Origin: Dendrophyllia cribrosa
Lineage: Eukaryota > Cnidaria > Anthozoa > Scleractinia > Dendrophylliidae
Direction: 5' to 3'
NCBI GenBank assembly: GCA_024195265.1
Contig: JAJLRJ010000005.1
Location: 34,288,036-34,352,035, forward strand
DNA length: 64,000 nucleotides
A program made the translations under genes and the position numbers. Position 1 is the first letter of the stretch. Each line of letters starts with the position of its first letter. Below the pieces are notes generated by a model. It was not told where the DNA came from and did no database searches. It saw only the letters and a program-made list of their open reading frames with translations. Positions 32,823-43,738 of the stretch are shown here, piece by piece.

Positions 32823-33756
32823 TGCCTAGAAACACTTCCGGAGTAACTGCATCTCATGCTTCAACGTCTCGAGGACCCGTCACTCGCTCCGGAATGCGTT
32901 CAGTAATGGCCGCAGCATCGAGCACTGTTTCAGCGAATTTCCGGACGTCTTCGATGATGAGCGGGATCAGCCGAGTTTAGCGCCTGTTTTACATGCTTCC
33001 GAAGGGCTTGACCACCCTGGAGTTTCAAATGTCGAGATTTCCGCTGGTGGAGACGATAGCGAAGTCCTGGTTGGAAGAAATTCTCGTAAACGTGCGGATG
33101 AGTCGCCGCCATCTTGGGCGAAAGAACTTATTGCCACTCAACAGCAGGCGATCGCCCACAGCACAAAGGAACTGGGACAGCTTCGCATGGAACTGCGAGC
33201 GCTAAAGCGGAAGAGAGTAATTGTCAATGACGATTTTGAGTGGAAACGTAAGGGAACTAAGAAACAATATGACTTTAACTGCTCGGCCGAGGAGAAATTG
33301 AGCGACATTGCTGTCTCGAACACATTGTTGGAAGCTCGTACACTGGCTGAGAAAGGTTTGTTACTTGTAAAGGAGAGAAATAAATTAATTAGGATGGCGG
33401 ATAAGCATGGCTGGGAAACCGTAAATCAATATGTTGCGGATCCGATCGCTGACAATGATCAGGATGACAAACGCCTTCGCAAAGCGATCAAAGAAGCCAC
33501 GAAGGTCAAGGACAAGGCCAAATCGGAGAGAGAGCAAGCCGAGTCTCGCCGCACTGCTCGTGCTAGACTTTTTACGGCTAATTCAACCAGGGTCGCTCCT
33601 AGTTCGCAGGGTTTACCCATGTCCTCCACCTCCTCGGACCGGCGTGTGGTTGTGCCAAATACGGACAGGAAATTGTCGATTCCGCGTTGCTTCCGGTGCG
33701 GCAAACCAGGACATGTTCAACGTGATTGCGTGATTCAGTTGTCAACTAACAGGTGA
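32823..33756 (+). pseudogene. Ngaro Gag-like protein with CCHC knuckle, frameshifted
   Basis: ATG 32823 opens MPRNTSGVTASHASTSRGPV; a frameshift near 32935-32950 moves the frame to DVFDDERDQPSLAPVL and the rest continues open to TGA 33754-33756. The main body is a charged helical domain (EEKLSDIAVSNTLLEARTLA near 33290-33350), a Lys/Arg/Glu-rich coiled stretch (KDKAKSEREQAESRR), and a CFRCGKPGHVQRDC knuckle near the end that binds nucleic acid. The stop is in the same frame as the following polymerase, with no other stop between, so Gag and Pol could be joined by UGA read-through or the stop may be a mutation. Confidence 0.75.
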
Positions 33757-33915
33757 CTCGAGCAGGACAATTCAAGCGAAATTGATTCCGATGTTCTAAT
33801 TATTGATCCCGACCTTGCTGATGCCTGTGAATTTAAAGAGGATGTTCCAGCGGGCCTTGTAAGGGGTCGTCTACGTAAACACTTATCGTTTTGGGCCTCA
33901 ATTGGAGCTTCCCGT

Positions 33916-35760
33916 ATGATATTGGATATTATCAGGGATGGTTATTATTTACCTCTGACTTCGGAGCCGAATAATGTTTCTCTTCCAAATCATCGGAGTG
34001 TAGTGGATCATGCTTCGTTCGTGCGGCGTGCAATTTTGGAGCTTATTCAAGCGGGTTCTGTTATTGAAGTACGGGCTGTAGATTTGGCTGTTTGTAGTCC
34101 ACTAGGAGTTGTGCCTAAGAAGAACGGCAAGCTGCGTTTAATTCTGGATCTCAGATACTTGAACTCACATCTTCATGTCGAGAAATTTAAGTACGAGGAT
34201 CTCCGGGACTTATCTCAACTTGTCAACATGGGTGATTGGTTCTTCACTTTCGATTTAAAGAATGGTTACCATCACGTCGATGTTGGTGAGGAACACAGGA
34301 AATACCTAGGTTTCTGCTTTGACTTTTCGGACGTTCCGAAGTACTTTGTATTTGCATCTCTTCCATTTGGTTTAGCGACCGCGCCTTTTATATTTACGAA
34401 AGTTCTTCGGCCTCTTGTCAAACATTGGAGAGGTGGGGGCAAGTGCACATTGTTATATTTGGATGATGGCTTTGGCGTTACTTCCTCAGTTTCCACTTGC
34501 GGTGAGCTGGCAGTTTCAGTGAGACAGGACTTGAATAACTGTGGTCTTCTCATTAATGAGGAGAATAGTGATTTTATCCCTCGTCAAGTTGGAGAGTTTT
34601 TGGGTTATGTCATCGATTTACAGCATGGTTTATTTCTGGTACCACAGAAGAAAGTGGATGCCTTACTGGACCTCTTGTCCAATATTCTGAGTTCACAACA
34701 GAGGATTTCTGCTCGTATGGTCGCCCGGGCTACTGGACTTATTATTTCAATGGGGCTTGCTTTGGGGCCAGTGTCGCGGTTGTTTACGAGGCATCTTTAT
34801 ATGGCACAGAACAGTGTGAATTATTTAAGTGAAGTCATTACGCTTTCTTCGGAAGCCCAGGATGAACTCCAGTTTTGGATTAGCAACTTTTCGGAGGTCG
34901 TTGGCCAGCCTATGTGGCATATGTCTCCTCGCATTGACGTTATCACGTATTCGGATGCTAGCAGCTATGACTGGGGTGGCTACGTAGTGCAGCTTGGTGA
35001 TGTCGCTGCCCGTGGTACGTGGAACGAGACGGACCGTTTGCAAAGTTCAACTTATCGAGAGTTAAAGGCAGTGAGGCTTGTTTTGGAGTCATTTGCGTCC
35101 TATCTATCTAATAAGGAGTGCAAGCACAGATCTGACAATCAAAGTACTGTTTCCGTCATGCGTTTGGGCAGCAACAAGGAGCTGTTGCAAAAGGAAGCTG
35201 TCAGGATCTATGCAATTTGTCGCCAACATGGTATCAGACTCTATCCCGAATGGATTCCGCGTCATTTAAATTTAAGGGCTGACTATTGGTCGAGAGTGAT
35301 GGAAACGGATGATTGGATGTTAAATCCCTTACATTTTCGAGAGCTGGACTTACTGTGGGGCCCCCATACGGTGGACCGCTTTGCTAGCTATCGCTCCAAA
35401 CAGCTTCCCCGTTTTCGCTCTGGATGGCTGTGTCCTGGATGCGAGTGCGTCGATGCCTTCACCTGCTCCTGGGAGGGGGAGAACAATTGGCTAGTCCCTC
35501 CTGTAATTCTTATCCCCAGAGTGCTCAATCACATGACTCATTGCCACGAAGTTGGAACAATGATTGTCCCGTTTTGGCCTTCGGCGCCCTGGTGGCCACT
35601 GTTTTTCAGCGATGGTGGTGCTACTAACCGTTTTATTAGGGACGTCAGGGATATTCCATTGCATCCGGAGACGTTCCTTCCAAGTTCAGCCGAGACCGAC
35701 TTGTTTGGCCATGGAACACCGAACTGTAGGATTTTGGCCTTACGAATTGACTGCTGTTAG
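33916..35760 (+). CDS. Ngaro reverse transcriptase / RNase H
   Basis: The first ATG is 33916, but the frame is open back to 33757, directly after the Gag stop. RT blocks are SPLGVVPKKNGKLRLILDLR (residues about 60-80), FFTFDLKNGYHHVDV, FASLPFGLATAPFIFTKVLR and LLYLDDGFGV with the catalytic YLDD. RNase H follows: VITYSDASSYDWGGY, STYRELKAVRLVLES and SDNQSTVSVM supply the D-E-D residues, then a late RADYWSR. The order RT then RNase H without protease or integrase fits DIRS/Ngaro elements. It copies the element RNA into cDNA. The frame is complete. The C-terminal ~150 residues (HTVDRFASYRSKQLPRF) belong to the usual DIRS-type extension. Confidence 0.9.
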   Translation: MILDIIRDGYYLPLTSEPNNVSLPNHRSVVDHASFVRRAILELIQAGSVIEVRAVDLAVCSPLGVVPKKNGKLRLILDLRYLNSHLHVEKFKYEDLRDLSQLVNMGDWFFTFDLKNGYHHVDVGEEHRKYLGFCFDFSDVPKYFVFASLPFGLATAPFIFTKVLRPLVKHWRGGGKCTLLYLDDGFGVTSSVSTCGELAVSVRQDLNNCGLLINEENSDFIPRQVGEFLGYVIDLQHGLFLVPQKKVDALLDLLSNILSSQQRISARMVARATGLIISMGLALGPVSRLFTRHLYMAQNSVNYLSEVITLSSEAQDELQFWISNFSEVVGQPMWHMSPRIDVITYSDASSYDWGGYVVQLGDVAARGTWNETDRLQSSTYRELKAVRLVLESFASYLSNKECKHRSDNQSTVSVMRLGSNKELLQKEAVRIYAICRQHGIRLYPEWIPRHLNLRADYWSRVMETDDWMLNPLHFRELDLLWGPHTVDRFASYRSKQLPRFRSGWLCPGCECVDAFTCSWEGENNWLVPPVILIPRVLNHMTHCHEVGTMIVPFWPSAPWWPLFFSDGGATNRFIRDVRDIPLHPETFLPSSAETDLFGHGTPNCRILALRIDCC

Positions 35761-36089
35761 CGTGTGGATCTCGTGTTTATGGCGCTCCAAGTCTTAGAAG
35801 CCTATGAAAGCCATGGTTCTTAAGCGTCCACGCAGTTCTGATTGGACTCAAGTTAGCTCTGGTTTACTAATCGTTCGCCCTGTGCATTGTGGCGTAGTGC
35901 GTGTGGCCGTGATGGACCCCATGTCACGATTCTTGTCGGTGGCTAGTATGCGTTTGGCTGGCTGTTGAGTTGACGTTCCCTCATTTACCGGATCATCGGG
36001 ACGAATCAGAGAAACAATTCGGAGTTTGCCTCACTTGATAGGGGCGTGACTGCTACTATCTATGTTTGCTATGTTAGTATAAGAGATTT

Positions 36090-36413
36090 CACCCACTCGA
36101 CAGTGGAGGCAGGTGTTGCTATTATTCAGTAGTTATTTATCAGGAAACTCGTAACCCCCCTTGCATCGGGGGCAAGTGGTTGTTGTTCGATCAGTTATCC
36201 TTTGCGACTCGAGCTCCCCACTCGATAGTGGAGGCCTATGACGGCTATTGCTTGCTATTGATGGTTTCAGGGACGCCCTGGTCATACATCGTGGATCGAA
36301 GTTCCCCACTCGATAGTGGAGGCCTGTAACGGCTATTGCTTGCTATTGATGGTTTCAGGGACGCCCTGGTCATACATCGTGGATCGAAGTTCCCCACTCG
36401 ATAGTGGAGGCCA
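36090..36413 (+). repeat. 88-bp tandem repeat with CCACTCGATAGTGG hairpin
   Basis: CCCACTCGATAGTGGAGGC recurs at about 36091 (variant), 36216, 36304 and 36393; the last three are spaced 88-89 bp. Each core is an inverted repeat (CCACT-CGAT-AGTGG). It lies in the non-coding gap between RNase H and recombinase. Confidence 0.8.
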
Positions 36414-36588
36414 TTTTGGCTTTGCTCTGTGTGGTTGTTATTCTCATTTACGTTGCTAGGACGCCTCGCTTTTGGTAGTCGCTGCGATTGTATCAGTTGT
36501 CATGGAATTACGTGCGATTTCGTGGCTGATTTTATTTTGTTGCACCGTCTATTTCAAGTATAGCTGGTGATGCTCCAACCCCTGACTT

Positions 36589-37608
36589 ATGGTACTTCGT
36601 TGTTCCTTAGGTTCACATGCGTTCATGTCGGCGCCCTGGAGGAATCTGTACAGCATCGCGGATCCTTACCTCAATCGACTGGCTAGGGCCTTGCCGCACA
36701 TCGTTCTTCACGACCGCGCCACTTCAACGGTGATCAAATATCGTCGAGAGTTTAAGCGGTGGTGTGCGTGGGCTGCGCGCTTCGGTTGCATGACCCTCCC
36801 AGCAAATGGCTTTCATGTCGCCTTGTACCTGTCCGACATTCTGGGAAAATCACGCACACCCAGTTCTGTAGTTGCAGCTCTTTACGGATTGTCATGGGCC
36901 CACAAGAAAGCCATACTGATGGATCCGGCGTCTCACCCTTTGGTTGTGCAAGTCGTCGATTCGGCTAAGCGTCTGTTGGCACGTCCGGTGGCTAAGAAAA
37001 GACCACTTACCCCTGTTAACGTTAGGGATATTGTGGACAAGTTTGCTCAACCTGGTTGCCTACTGTCCGACCTTCAGACTGTTACGTTAATTGCCGTTGG
37101 CTTTTGTGGGTTCCTGAGATGGAACGATCTTAGTGAGATTTTGGTCGATAATCTGACCATTTTCCCTACTCACATGTCAATTTTTCTAGAGAAACGTAAG
37201 AACGACTAGTTCCACCAGGGTCAGAATATTTTTATTGTTCGCTCTGGCCTTCGCTCCTGTCCAGTTGGCTTGACCGAGCGTCTGTTGAAGCGTTCTGCAT
37301 TGTCCGCTGGTCCATTGTTCCGTGTTATTCAAGGCTCAGGTTCCCGCCAATTTTGCACGGATAGCAAGCTGTCCTACCATAAAGCTAGGACGCAAGTTCT
37401 TGCCGCATTTGCAGCCATTGGGTTGGACCCTGTATACTATGGTTTACACAGCTTAAGATCTGGTGGCGCTTCCGCGGCTTTGGAACGTGGCATATCAGAC
37501 CGTCTCATCTCTGCACATGGAGGATGGAGATCCAACGCATCGAGGAACCGATATATCAGGGACCGCAGGGAGACTCTTCTGTCAGTATCCAAGGCCTTTA
37601 AAGTTTGA
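36589..37608 (+). pseudogene. Ngaro tyrosine recombinase with one in-frame stop
   Basis: The frame from ATG 36589 encodes a core-binding region (VIKYRREFKRWCAWAARFG) and the catalytic domain. The first catalytic arginine is in GFCGFLRWNDLSEI, and the HSLRSGG, AHGGW and NRYIRD segments give H-x-x-R, H and the nucleophilic tyrosine. A TAG at 37207-37209 interrupts between them, and the frame is open again to 37608. The enzyme would integrate circular cDNA. The stop is the only visible lesion, so loss of function is recent, or the base should be rechecked. Confidence 0.85.
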
Positions 37609-37644
37609 CTCTAGCTTTCTATTGAACTATGCTTTCGCCTTGTG

Positions 37645-38160
37645 TGGACGATTTTGGGGCCAGAACCCAACCACCGCAATGTGCTGTTGTTGTTTGCTGT
37701 TTTAAGTATCCGAGGACATTAAGGAATTGCATTTCTCTTGTAGCGTATTATGAATGCAATGAATAAGGAGCGGAAAGAGAAATGATTTCCTTATGGACGA
37801 GGGAGGTCCTGGGTTTTGGTATGCAAATATATGATAATTAGGTTGTTTAAAAGTAATGCGTAACGGATATTTAGTCATTGTGGTTCTGGCACCTTTGTAT
37901 CGATATCTTCAACGTAATCGAGCTTGAAATTTTTTGTATGTGTGCCAGTCACATTTCGCAGGTAGTCGCTGCCATACTTTATCCTTGGAGTGCATTGACA
38001 TTCATGAAGCGGATATTTACATGTGTACAGCCGTACGGTATTATACTAGGGTTTGTTATGTAACTTTGTTAATAAATGGACGATTTTGGGGCCAGAACCC
38101 AACCACCGCAATGTGCTGTTGTTGTTTGCTGTTTTAAGTATCCGAGGACATTAAGGAAAG
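37645..38160 (+). repeat. Ngaro split repeats B1-A2-B2
   Basis: B1 (37645-37722) and B2 (38079-38158) share GGACGATTTTGGGGCCAGAA through TATCCGAGGACATTAAGGAA. A2 (37725-37937) lies between them and matches A1 at 32575. About 140 bp of unmatched sequence separates A2 from B2. Confidence 0.9.
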
Positions 38161-38299
38161 AAAGTTTGTCTTAAAAGTCACACCTCATGGTTTTTTTGCC
38201 CGTGGAAAAAATGTATTCGCACAATCGACCAAGAAAAATTATAGTTATGTTAAATGTTTCGGGTCGTTTCTCTTTCGTTATTCATGTTATAAAAAAAAC

Positions 38300-39487
38300 A
38301 ATAAATTACTTTAAATTATCTGGAATTGACTTGTAGTCAAACTTTTCATTGTTCATAACCAGAAACCTTCCTATTACTTTGACGTTTTGAAGTCCAAATT
38401 CTTCTCGAGCTTTAATCATTGCTTTAATTAAAACTTTTCTTTCTTCTTGGATTGCCCGGGCATAGTCTTCTGTAATATTAGCCTGCGTAGCTGGCGGTTT
38501 TTTTGTTGGCGCGCCATCTCTTTCTGTATAATGTCACGAATAAGATATTTGCAATCTTCGCTCTCCTCTTTGCTTATGTTGTTGAAACGAAGATTTTCTC
38601 TTCTCGTGTACTGTTCGAGTTTTATGTTACATTCCATTTGCGTTCGCGCTAATTGTTTATGCGCATCCTTACTGCGCACGCAATTCATGTCGCAACGCCA
38701 TGCTACGTCATGCACGAGCTCGCGCGCAAGAGAAGAAATCTAAGCACATAAAGGGCTGTTAGCCGTTGCGTTAACTTTGCTTAGATTTAACTCGCTTGGA
38801 TGGTCGGTGACCCCCAATTTTTTTTCATAGATAATTTTCTTTGCCAATTCTCGACAGATTGTGAAAAAATGAACAAAAAATCAATGTAGGAAGTTTAAAT
38901 TTTTTCCATTTTTCTACCCGCGCGCCGTCGAATCCTGCCAACTTGTGGCTGTCAGAGTTTGCAAATGCTGTCGTTTAAAGATGAAATTTACTTCAAGGAA
39001 AGTCACCAGTTGAATGAATTTAATCTCAGAAACGAAGTCGGTGACCCCCTCATTTTTTTGCATTTCTGACACGAGTTACTCATAACCTAGCTGTAGCAAA
39101 AGTTTTATAAAAAAAGCAATGTTAGAAGATTTTCGCGCGAACGTCCTTAAGCTGGATTTCAAGCTCCAAAATTTTTGCATTCAAGGCTTCGATGTTCTTT
39201 GAGTGGTCTTCGGTTACCTTCTTCACGTCCTCCTTTATGGCTTCAACATCTTCTTGTGTACTGTTCAAACTTTGTTCTACATCTTTAACCGTATTTTTGA
39301 CTCCATCTAGTTCGGCCTTAAATTCATGACGGAGGTTGTCCGTGTCGGCATGGATTTTTGCAAACCCATCCGTCACCTCTTTCTTTAGAGCATCGATAGA
39401 ATACTTCAGAGCTTGAAAGCTCGCGGCCTCTATGTCTTCTTCCTCTACTGATGAGCTCGAACCCTGTTTCGTACGTTTTCTGCCCAT
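38300..39487 (-). pseudogene. LINE ORF1 protein, interrupted
   Basis: The N-terminal part (from ATG 39487, MGRKRTKQGSSSSVEEEDIE) is a long coiled coil (DGVKNTVKDVEQSLNSTQED) ending DVRAKIF at 39122. The RNA-binding core resumes at about 38715 with QYTRRENLRFNNISKEESED, and the C-terminus follows after a frameshift near 38440 (EFGLQNVKVIGRF). The coiled-coil, RRM-like and C-terminal order is that of LINE ORF1 proteins, which form trimers on element RNA. It is cut by a ~380-bp insertion (about 38740-39118). It pairs with the ORF2 that restarts at 32178 beyond the Ngaro insertion. Confidence 0.75.
38735..39120. repeat. ~380-bp insertion in LINE ORF1, internally duplicated
   Basis: Two TCGGTGACCCCC-led units (about 38798 and 39040) each end near AATGT(A/T)(A/G)GAAG. 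TCGCGCG occurs at both borders (38721-38728 and 39131-39138) and may be the target duplication. Identity is unknown; it is probably a small non-autonomous element. Confidence 0.4.
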
Positions 39488-39692
39488 GTAGGTGTAGGAA
39501 AACTACATCTAACTCGAGGAAAGTTTTTTGTCTTGCACACCGCTTGTTCGATCGATTTTCTTTATTTTTATAATGAAATATAATTATGAACCATCAGCTC
39601 CTCCTCTATTCTGGAAACCAAAGATATTCTATGTGGGAAAGAGCTAATGCCACAGAACAATGAAGTTTACTATAGTTCTTATGTGGAGCATT

Positions 39693-39930
39693 AGTAGTGG
39701 GTGAGAGGCAGTCAAATACCGTTTTTCAAGTTCATAGAGAATCTGGCCTCACGCGTTCGGCCAGATTCTCTATGAACTTGAAAAACGGTATTTGCCGTTC
39801 CTCTCTACCCACTACTCTGATATCCCTCCCTAAAACCCCGTAAGAGGGGGCCAAATGCGTTTTTTCCCGAGCCCGCCCGCAACGGCAAGCGAGACATGAC
39901 CAATTGGAGAAATCCCTACCCTTGGTATAT
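39693..39930. repeat. Left terminal inverted repeat with terminal hairpin
   Basis: Positions 39693-39816 form a palindrome: AGTAGTGGGTGAGAGGCAGT and on to GAATCTGGCC, mirrored after a short TCACGCGTT loop. Positions 39830-39930 match the inverse of 5165-5275. The arms differ in sequence from the hairpin at 5289-5415, but length (124 versus 127 bp), the AGTAGT end and the TCAAATRC-G-TTTTT block are kept. Confidence 0.85.
39900..39907 (+). promoter_or_regulatory. Early-type motif CCAATTGG before PolB
   Basis: CCAATTGG, then GGTATATAC, leads to ATG 39936 with 28 nt between motif and start. The motif is part of the TIR, so the same signal faces inward from both ends of the element. Confidence 0.55.
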
Positions 39931-39935
39931 ACGCA

Positions 39936-42900
39936 ATGGCACAACCCCGGCGAAGACGACGTGATGCCAATCAACGCGAGTTGATTGCCTGGCTGGACGA
40001 ACAGGCACGAAATGTCGAGCGGATCGAGCCTGCCGACGACAATAATGCTGAGGTCGAGCCTCAAAACAACCCACCGGATCTAGATTTTGAACAACTTTTT
40101 CAAATCTATGATCGGGTTGACCGATGGGTTGAACACGGCAGACGAATAATCCGGTTCCGCTTTGTAAACAATCTCGAAAACTCTCTTGTCGGCAGAATTT
40201 TGAACAAAATCAAGCAAAATGTTCACACACGACACGCAATCAATTTACGCTTCACATTCGAGTTACGAAACACTGAAATCGAGGAGTTGAGAATGTTTTA
40301 TCAAAACAACCACAACAGTCGTTGGTTAGCCACTCTTTCCGAGACACGACAGTGGCTGCAAGCCCAGGAAGAGTTTCGTCTTCAAAACGCAAGACTCAAC
40401 AGGCCTGACACCAAATGGGTTTACGAACGCACTGTCCTGCTTGATCTCAAAGTCGTGTTGGATCGTCAACCATTGTAAATAGGTCTCGGGCGGCTTCCTG
40501 ATTGGCTTCGCAACAAAAGAGAAGTCACTGCCCTTGACAATTTCAACGACAATCTTTGTCTCTTTCGTTGCTTGGCTGTCCATTGGGGAGCTCGTATAGA
40601 TCGTTCTACTCGCAGAACCAGGGAACTCGCGGAAAGCTTCTTCGCAGTTTATCCAGGGCTTCGAGGCCAGCTAAATTTGCGGCACTTCTCCAAAATCGAA
40701 ATGCATTTCAAGCAAGGAATTGCCGCATATCTTGTTCTCCCCAATGGTGACTTCATTTTATCTCACACCCCTGCGAATTACGACAAGGTGGGCGCTTCAA
40801 CCATGACTGTCGGTATTCATGAGGGCCACTCCTTTTTGATCACCAATATCAATAAAATCACAAACAATTACACTTGTGGCGAGTGTGGTGGGAGGTTCAC
40901 ACGAGCTGATAACTTGAAGCGCCACTCCAAGACGTGTACTCGAGGCCAAACCAAACTCGACTGCCCCGGGAAACGTGTCCTCCCTCCGGAGTCAGCTTTT
41001 GAGAAAGCCTTTTACCCAGAAGGCGGTTTCGGTGTCAAGGCAGTGTGCTGGCTGGAGTGGGAGGCGAAGCAGCGTGACATTCACATCCACCATCACAGAT
41101 GCGGCCATGGCGGTGAGAGCTATATTTGTGGGGCTCCAGTCGACGGCTATCACCCAGAAAGCAAGACAGTTTTCCAGTTCCACGGTTGTTTCTAGCACGG
41201 TTGCGAGGAATGTTACCCCGAAGGAACGAGGGACGAAGGTGTATATACTGACCGAAGGGGCAATACAATCACAAGGATGGTTGCTTACCAAAAGACTCTG
41301 CAACGAACTCAGTTGCTTCGAGACGCTGGGTACAACGTGGTGGAAAGGTGGGAACACGAACAACCTTCCCCATGGTGGAATGACCGTTGCCCACAGAAAA
41401 GAAACAAAACATATCCCCACGCGATCGTCTACGACTTCGAAGCGTACCAGGACAAGACCAAGGCAGCTCGCCCGACACGCGATCTCTCTTATGAAAGCGA
41501 GCATGTGCCCATCTCAGTCTCCATTGCCGACACGTTGAACCCTGAGCCTGAATACATTTGCTCCAAAGATCCTGACGAGCTTATCGGGCTGTTTTATGCC
41601 TCCCTGGAGCGGCGAAGCGCAGCCATCCGAGAGGATGTGGCTGGCCAATATATGCCCCCAGACCTTGAGAATCTTCCTGAGAAGCAACTCAAGCTCATCG
41701 ACAAATGGCGCAACCAAGTGCCTGTGGTCGGCTTCAACTCAGGCCATTACGATCTCAAGCTTATCCGCAAGTACTTTGTTTCTCATTTCGCTCAAGGGAA
41801 CGGGGTCCTCGCCGCGGAGAAAGAGGGTCGCATCATGTTCATCAACACTCCCAGCTACAAGTTCTTGGACATCATGAATTATTTGGCCCCAGGCATCACG
41901 TACGACAAGTGGGTCAAGACGTATGGAGCGACACAGACCAAGTCCTGGCTCCCATACGAGTGGTTTGACAGCGCTGACAAGCTGGATTACCCTGGTCTTC
42001 CCCCATACGAGTGCTGGTACTTACAGCTCAAAAACGCCTTCGTTCTTTCTCCAAAGGAGCACGAAGAATGCAATCGCCTCTTCCACGAGGAAGGCATGAA
42101 GACATTCGGAGACTGGCTGGAGTATTACAACAATCTAGACGTGTCTCCCGTCCTCGAAGCTCTCCAAACGATGAAGGGCTTTTACACGGGCCTCGGGGTT
42201 GACATCTTCAAAGACGCGGTCTCCTTGCCAGGAGTATCAATGCAATACGTCTTGCGAGGCTCATTGAGAGGGGGGCGCAATGCTCCAGCCCTATACGCCC
42301 CCGGCCCAGAAGCGTACGCCATGCTTAAGGGGGCTGTGGTTGGCGGGCCAAGCCTGGTCTTCACCCGCAAACACGTGCGCGGCGAAACCCGCATCCGTTC
42401 TCACAAATACGACTTAGCCCGCATCACGAAACGGATTGTGGAGTTCGATGCTAATTCCCTTTACCCAAGCACGATGCTGCAGGAGATGCCCTGCGGTAAA
42501 GAGAAGGTTGTGCATTACAACGCCCCGGAGCAGGCGGCGAGAGTTCTTGAAATGAATCTGAATACAGGCAGGTGGTTCGGGTTTGCGGAAGTGGATATCG
42601 AAGTCCCCCGAGAGTTGTGGGAGCAGTTCGAAGAGTTTCCACCGCTCTTCATCAACCAAGCAGTGCCTAACGAATTTGTTCCACAGCATATGCACGATTA
42701 CCTCCAAGAAAGTGGCCGAACCCGCTTTCCCGACCAGAAAAAGCTTCTGGGTGTACTGTCAGCGAAAAAGATGCTGATCTTTTTTTTAGATTACATTACA
42801 TCTACTCACCCCTCTTGAAATGGTATCTCAACAGCGGGCTCAAGATCACGGCAGTCTACCGCACGATCGATTACATACCCAAAAAGCTCTTCGACTGGTT

Positions 42901-43738
42901 CGTTCACGAGGTCGCCGACAACCGAAGGAAAGGCGACGCTGACAAGGAAAAGGCACTGCTTGCTGAAGTGTTCAAGCTCCTTGGCAACAGCGCTTACGGC
43001 AAGTTCATCGAAGCTGTGGAGCGCCAGACAAGAACGTTGTACACAACTGACGAGGACGAGGTCGACAAGAATCTCCGCTCACCCTTGTTCGATGATCTCG
43101 AAGAGATCGGAGATGCTTACAAGATCGAGCTGCGCAAGCCAAAGGTCACAATCGACCGCCCTTTTCAAGTGGGCATTGTTGTGTACCAACTTGCCAAGCT
43201 CCGCATGCTGGAGTTCTATTACGACTTCCTAGATTACTTCATCGACAGGCGCGACTTCGAGCTCATCCAGATGGACACGGACAGCATGTACTTCGCTCTT
43301 GCTCACGACACTCTGGAAGAGGCCGTTCGCCCGGAACTTCGCGACCAGCTCGAGGCGGAGAGGAAGAATTGGTTGGCGTGGGACAAGTGGAGCGGCAGAG
43401 AGCCGGGCTTGTTCAAGCTTGAGAAGGAAGGCACACGGGCCATCGCCCTGTGCAGCAAGTGTTATTACGTAGAGAACGAGGCTAGCGGAGAGGCCAAGAT
43501 GTCCTCCAAGGGCGTCAACAAGAAGCAGAACGAGCTTCGCTGGGAAAGGTACGAAAGTGCCCTGCAGGGAGGTAGGGACATGGCCACCAACAGGGGCTTT
43601 CGAATGCACAACGGGGCCATGTTCACGTACGAGCAGCACAAGCTGGGCCTTTCCGCTTATTACGACAAGCGTTGGGTGCTGCCAGACGGCATCCACACAG
43701 AACCAATCGAGTTTCACAACCCAGCTGGGGGCAACTGA
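39936..43738 (+). pseudogene. Protein-primed family B DNA polymerase, three lesions
   Basis: One long gene of about 1,260 codons is recognisable from ATG 39936. An N-terminal region carries a C2H2 finger (CGECGGRFTRADNLKRHSKTC, about 40880-40940). The exonuclease follows: VYDFEAYQ (Exo I), GFNSGHYDLK (Exo II) and YYNNLDVSP (Exo III). The polymerase has FDANSLYPSTM (motif A), LLGNSAYGKF (motif B) and MDTDSMYF (motif C). Lesions are TAA at 40476-40478, TAG at 41193-41195 and a frameshift in or just after the T-run at 42779-42787. All catalytic residues remain. It would replicate the linear genome from a protein primer, as in adenoviruses and Mavericks. It starts just inside the TIR, behind a CCAATTGG motif, and ends 25 bases into the convergent integrase gene. 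Confidence 0.93.

Larger units (their letters stand above)
32568..38160 (+). mobile_element. Ngaro-type (DIRS-like) tyrosine-recombinase retrotransposon
   Basis: The element has Gag with a zinc knuckle, reverse transcriptase plus RNase H, and a tyrosine recombinase. It has split direct repeats in the order A1 (about 32575-32790), ORFs, B1 (37645-37722), A2 (37725-37937), B2 (38079-38158), with A1 matching A2 and B1 matching B2. That arrangement is diagnostic of the Ngaro group. It lies between ORF1 and ORF2 of the minus-strand LINE. No target duplication is expected. Confidence 0.92.
25480..39692 (-). mobile_element. L1/Tx1-like LINE on the minus strand, split by nested insertions
   Basis: Read from right to left: ORF1 (39487 to about 38300), start of ORF2 at 32178, endonuclease to 31969 and 30931-30306, reverse transcriptase 28670-25737, and a T-rich run near 25480-25510 that is the poly-A tail on the minus strand. 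The parts are separated by a Ngaro element (about 32570-38160), a 1-kb DNA transposon (30941-31968), a plus-strand LINE fragment (28672-30306) and a ~380-bp insertion in ORF1. Each ORF resumes at the corresponding residue on the far side, which supports one original element. It adjoins the right Maverick at 39693. Confidence 0.8.

Noticed and set aside
40476..41195. Stops in PolB as evidence of a variant genetic code
   Set aside because: One stop is TAA and one TAG, a separate frameshift is present, and neighbouring genes use ordinary stops at their ends; simple decay explains it.
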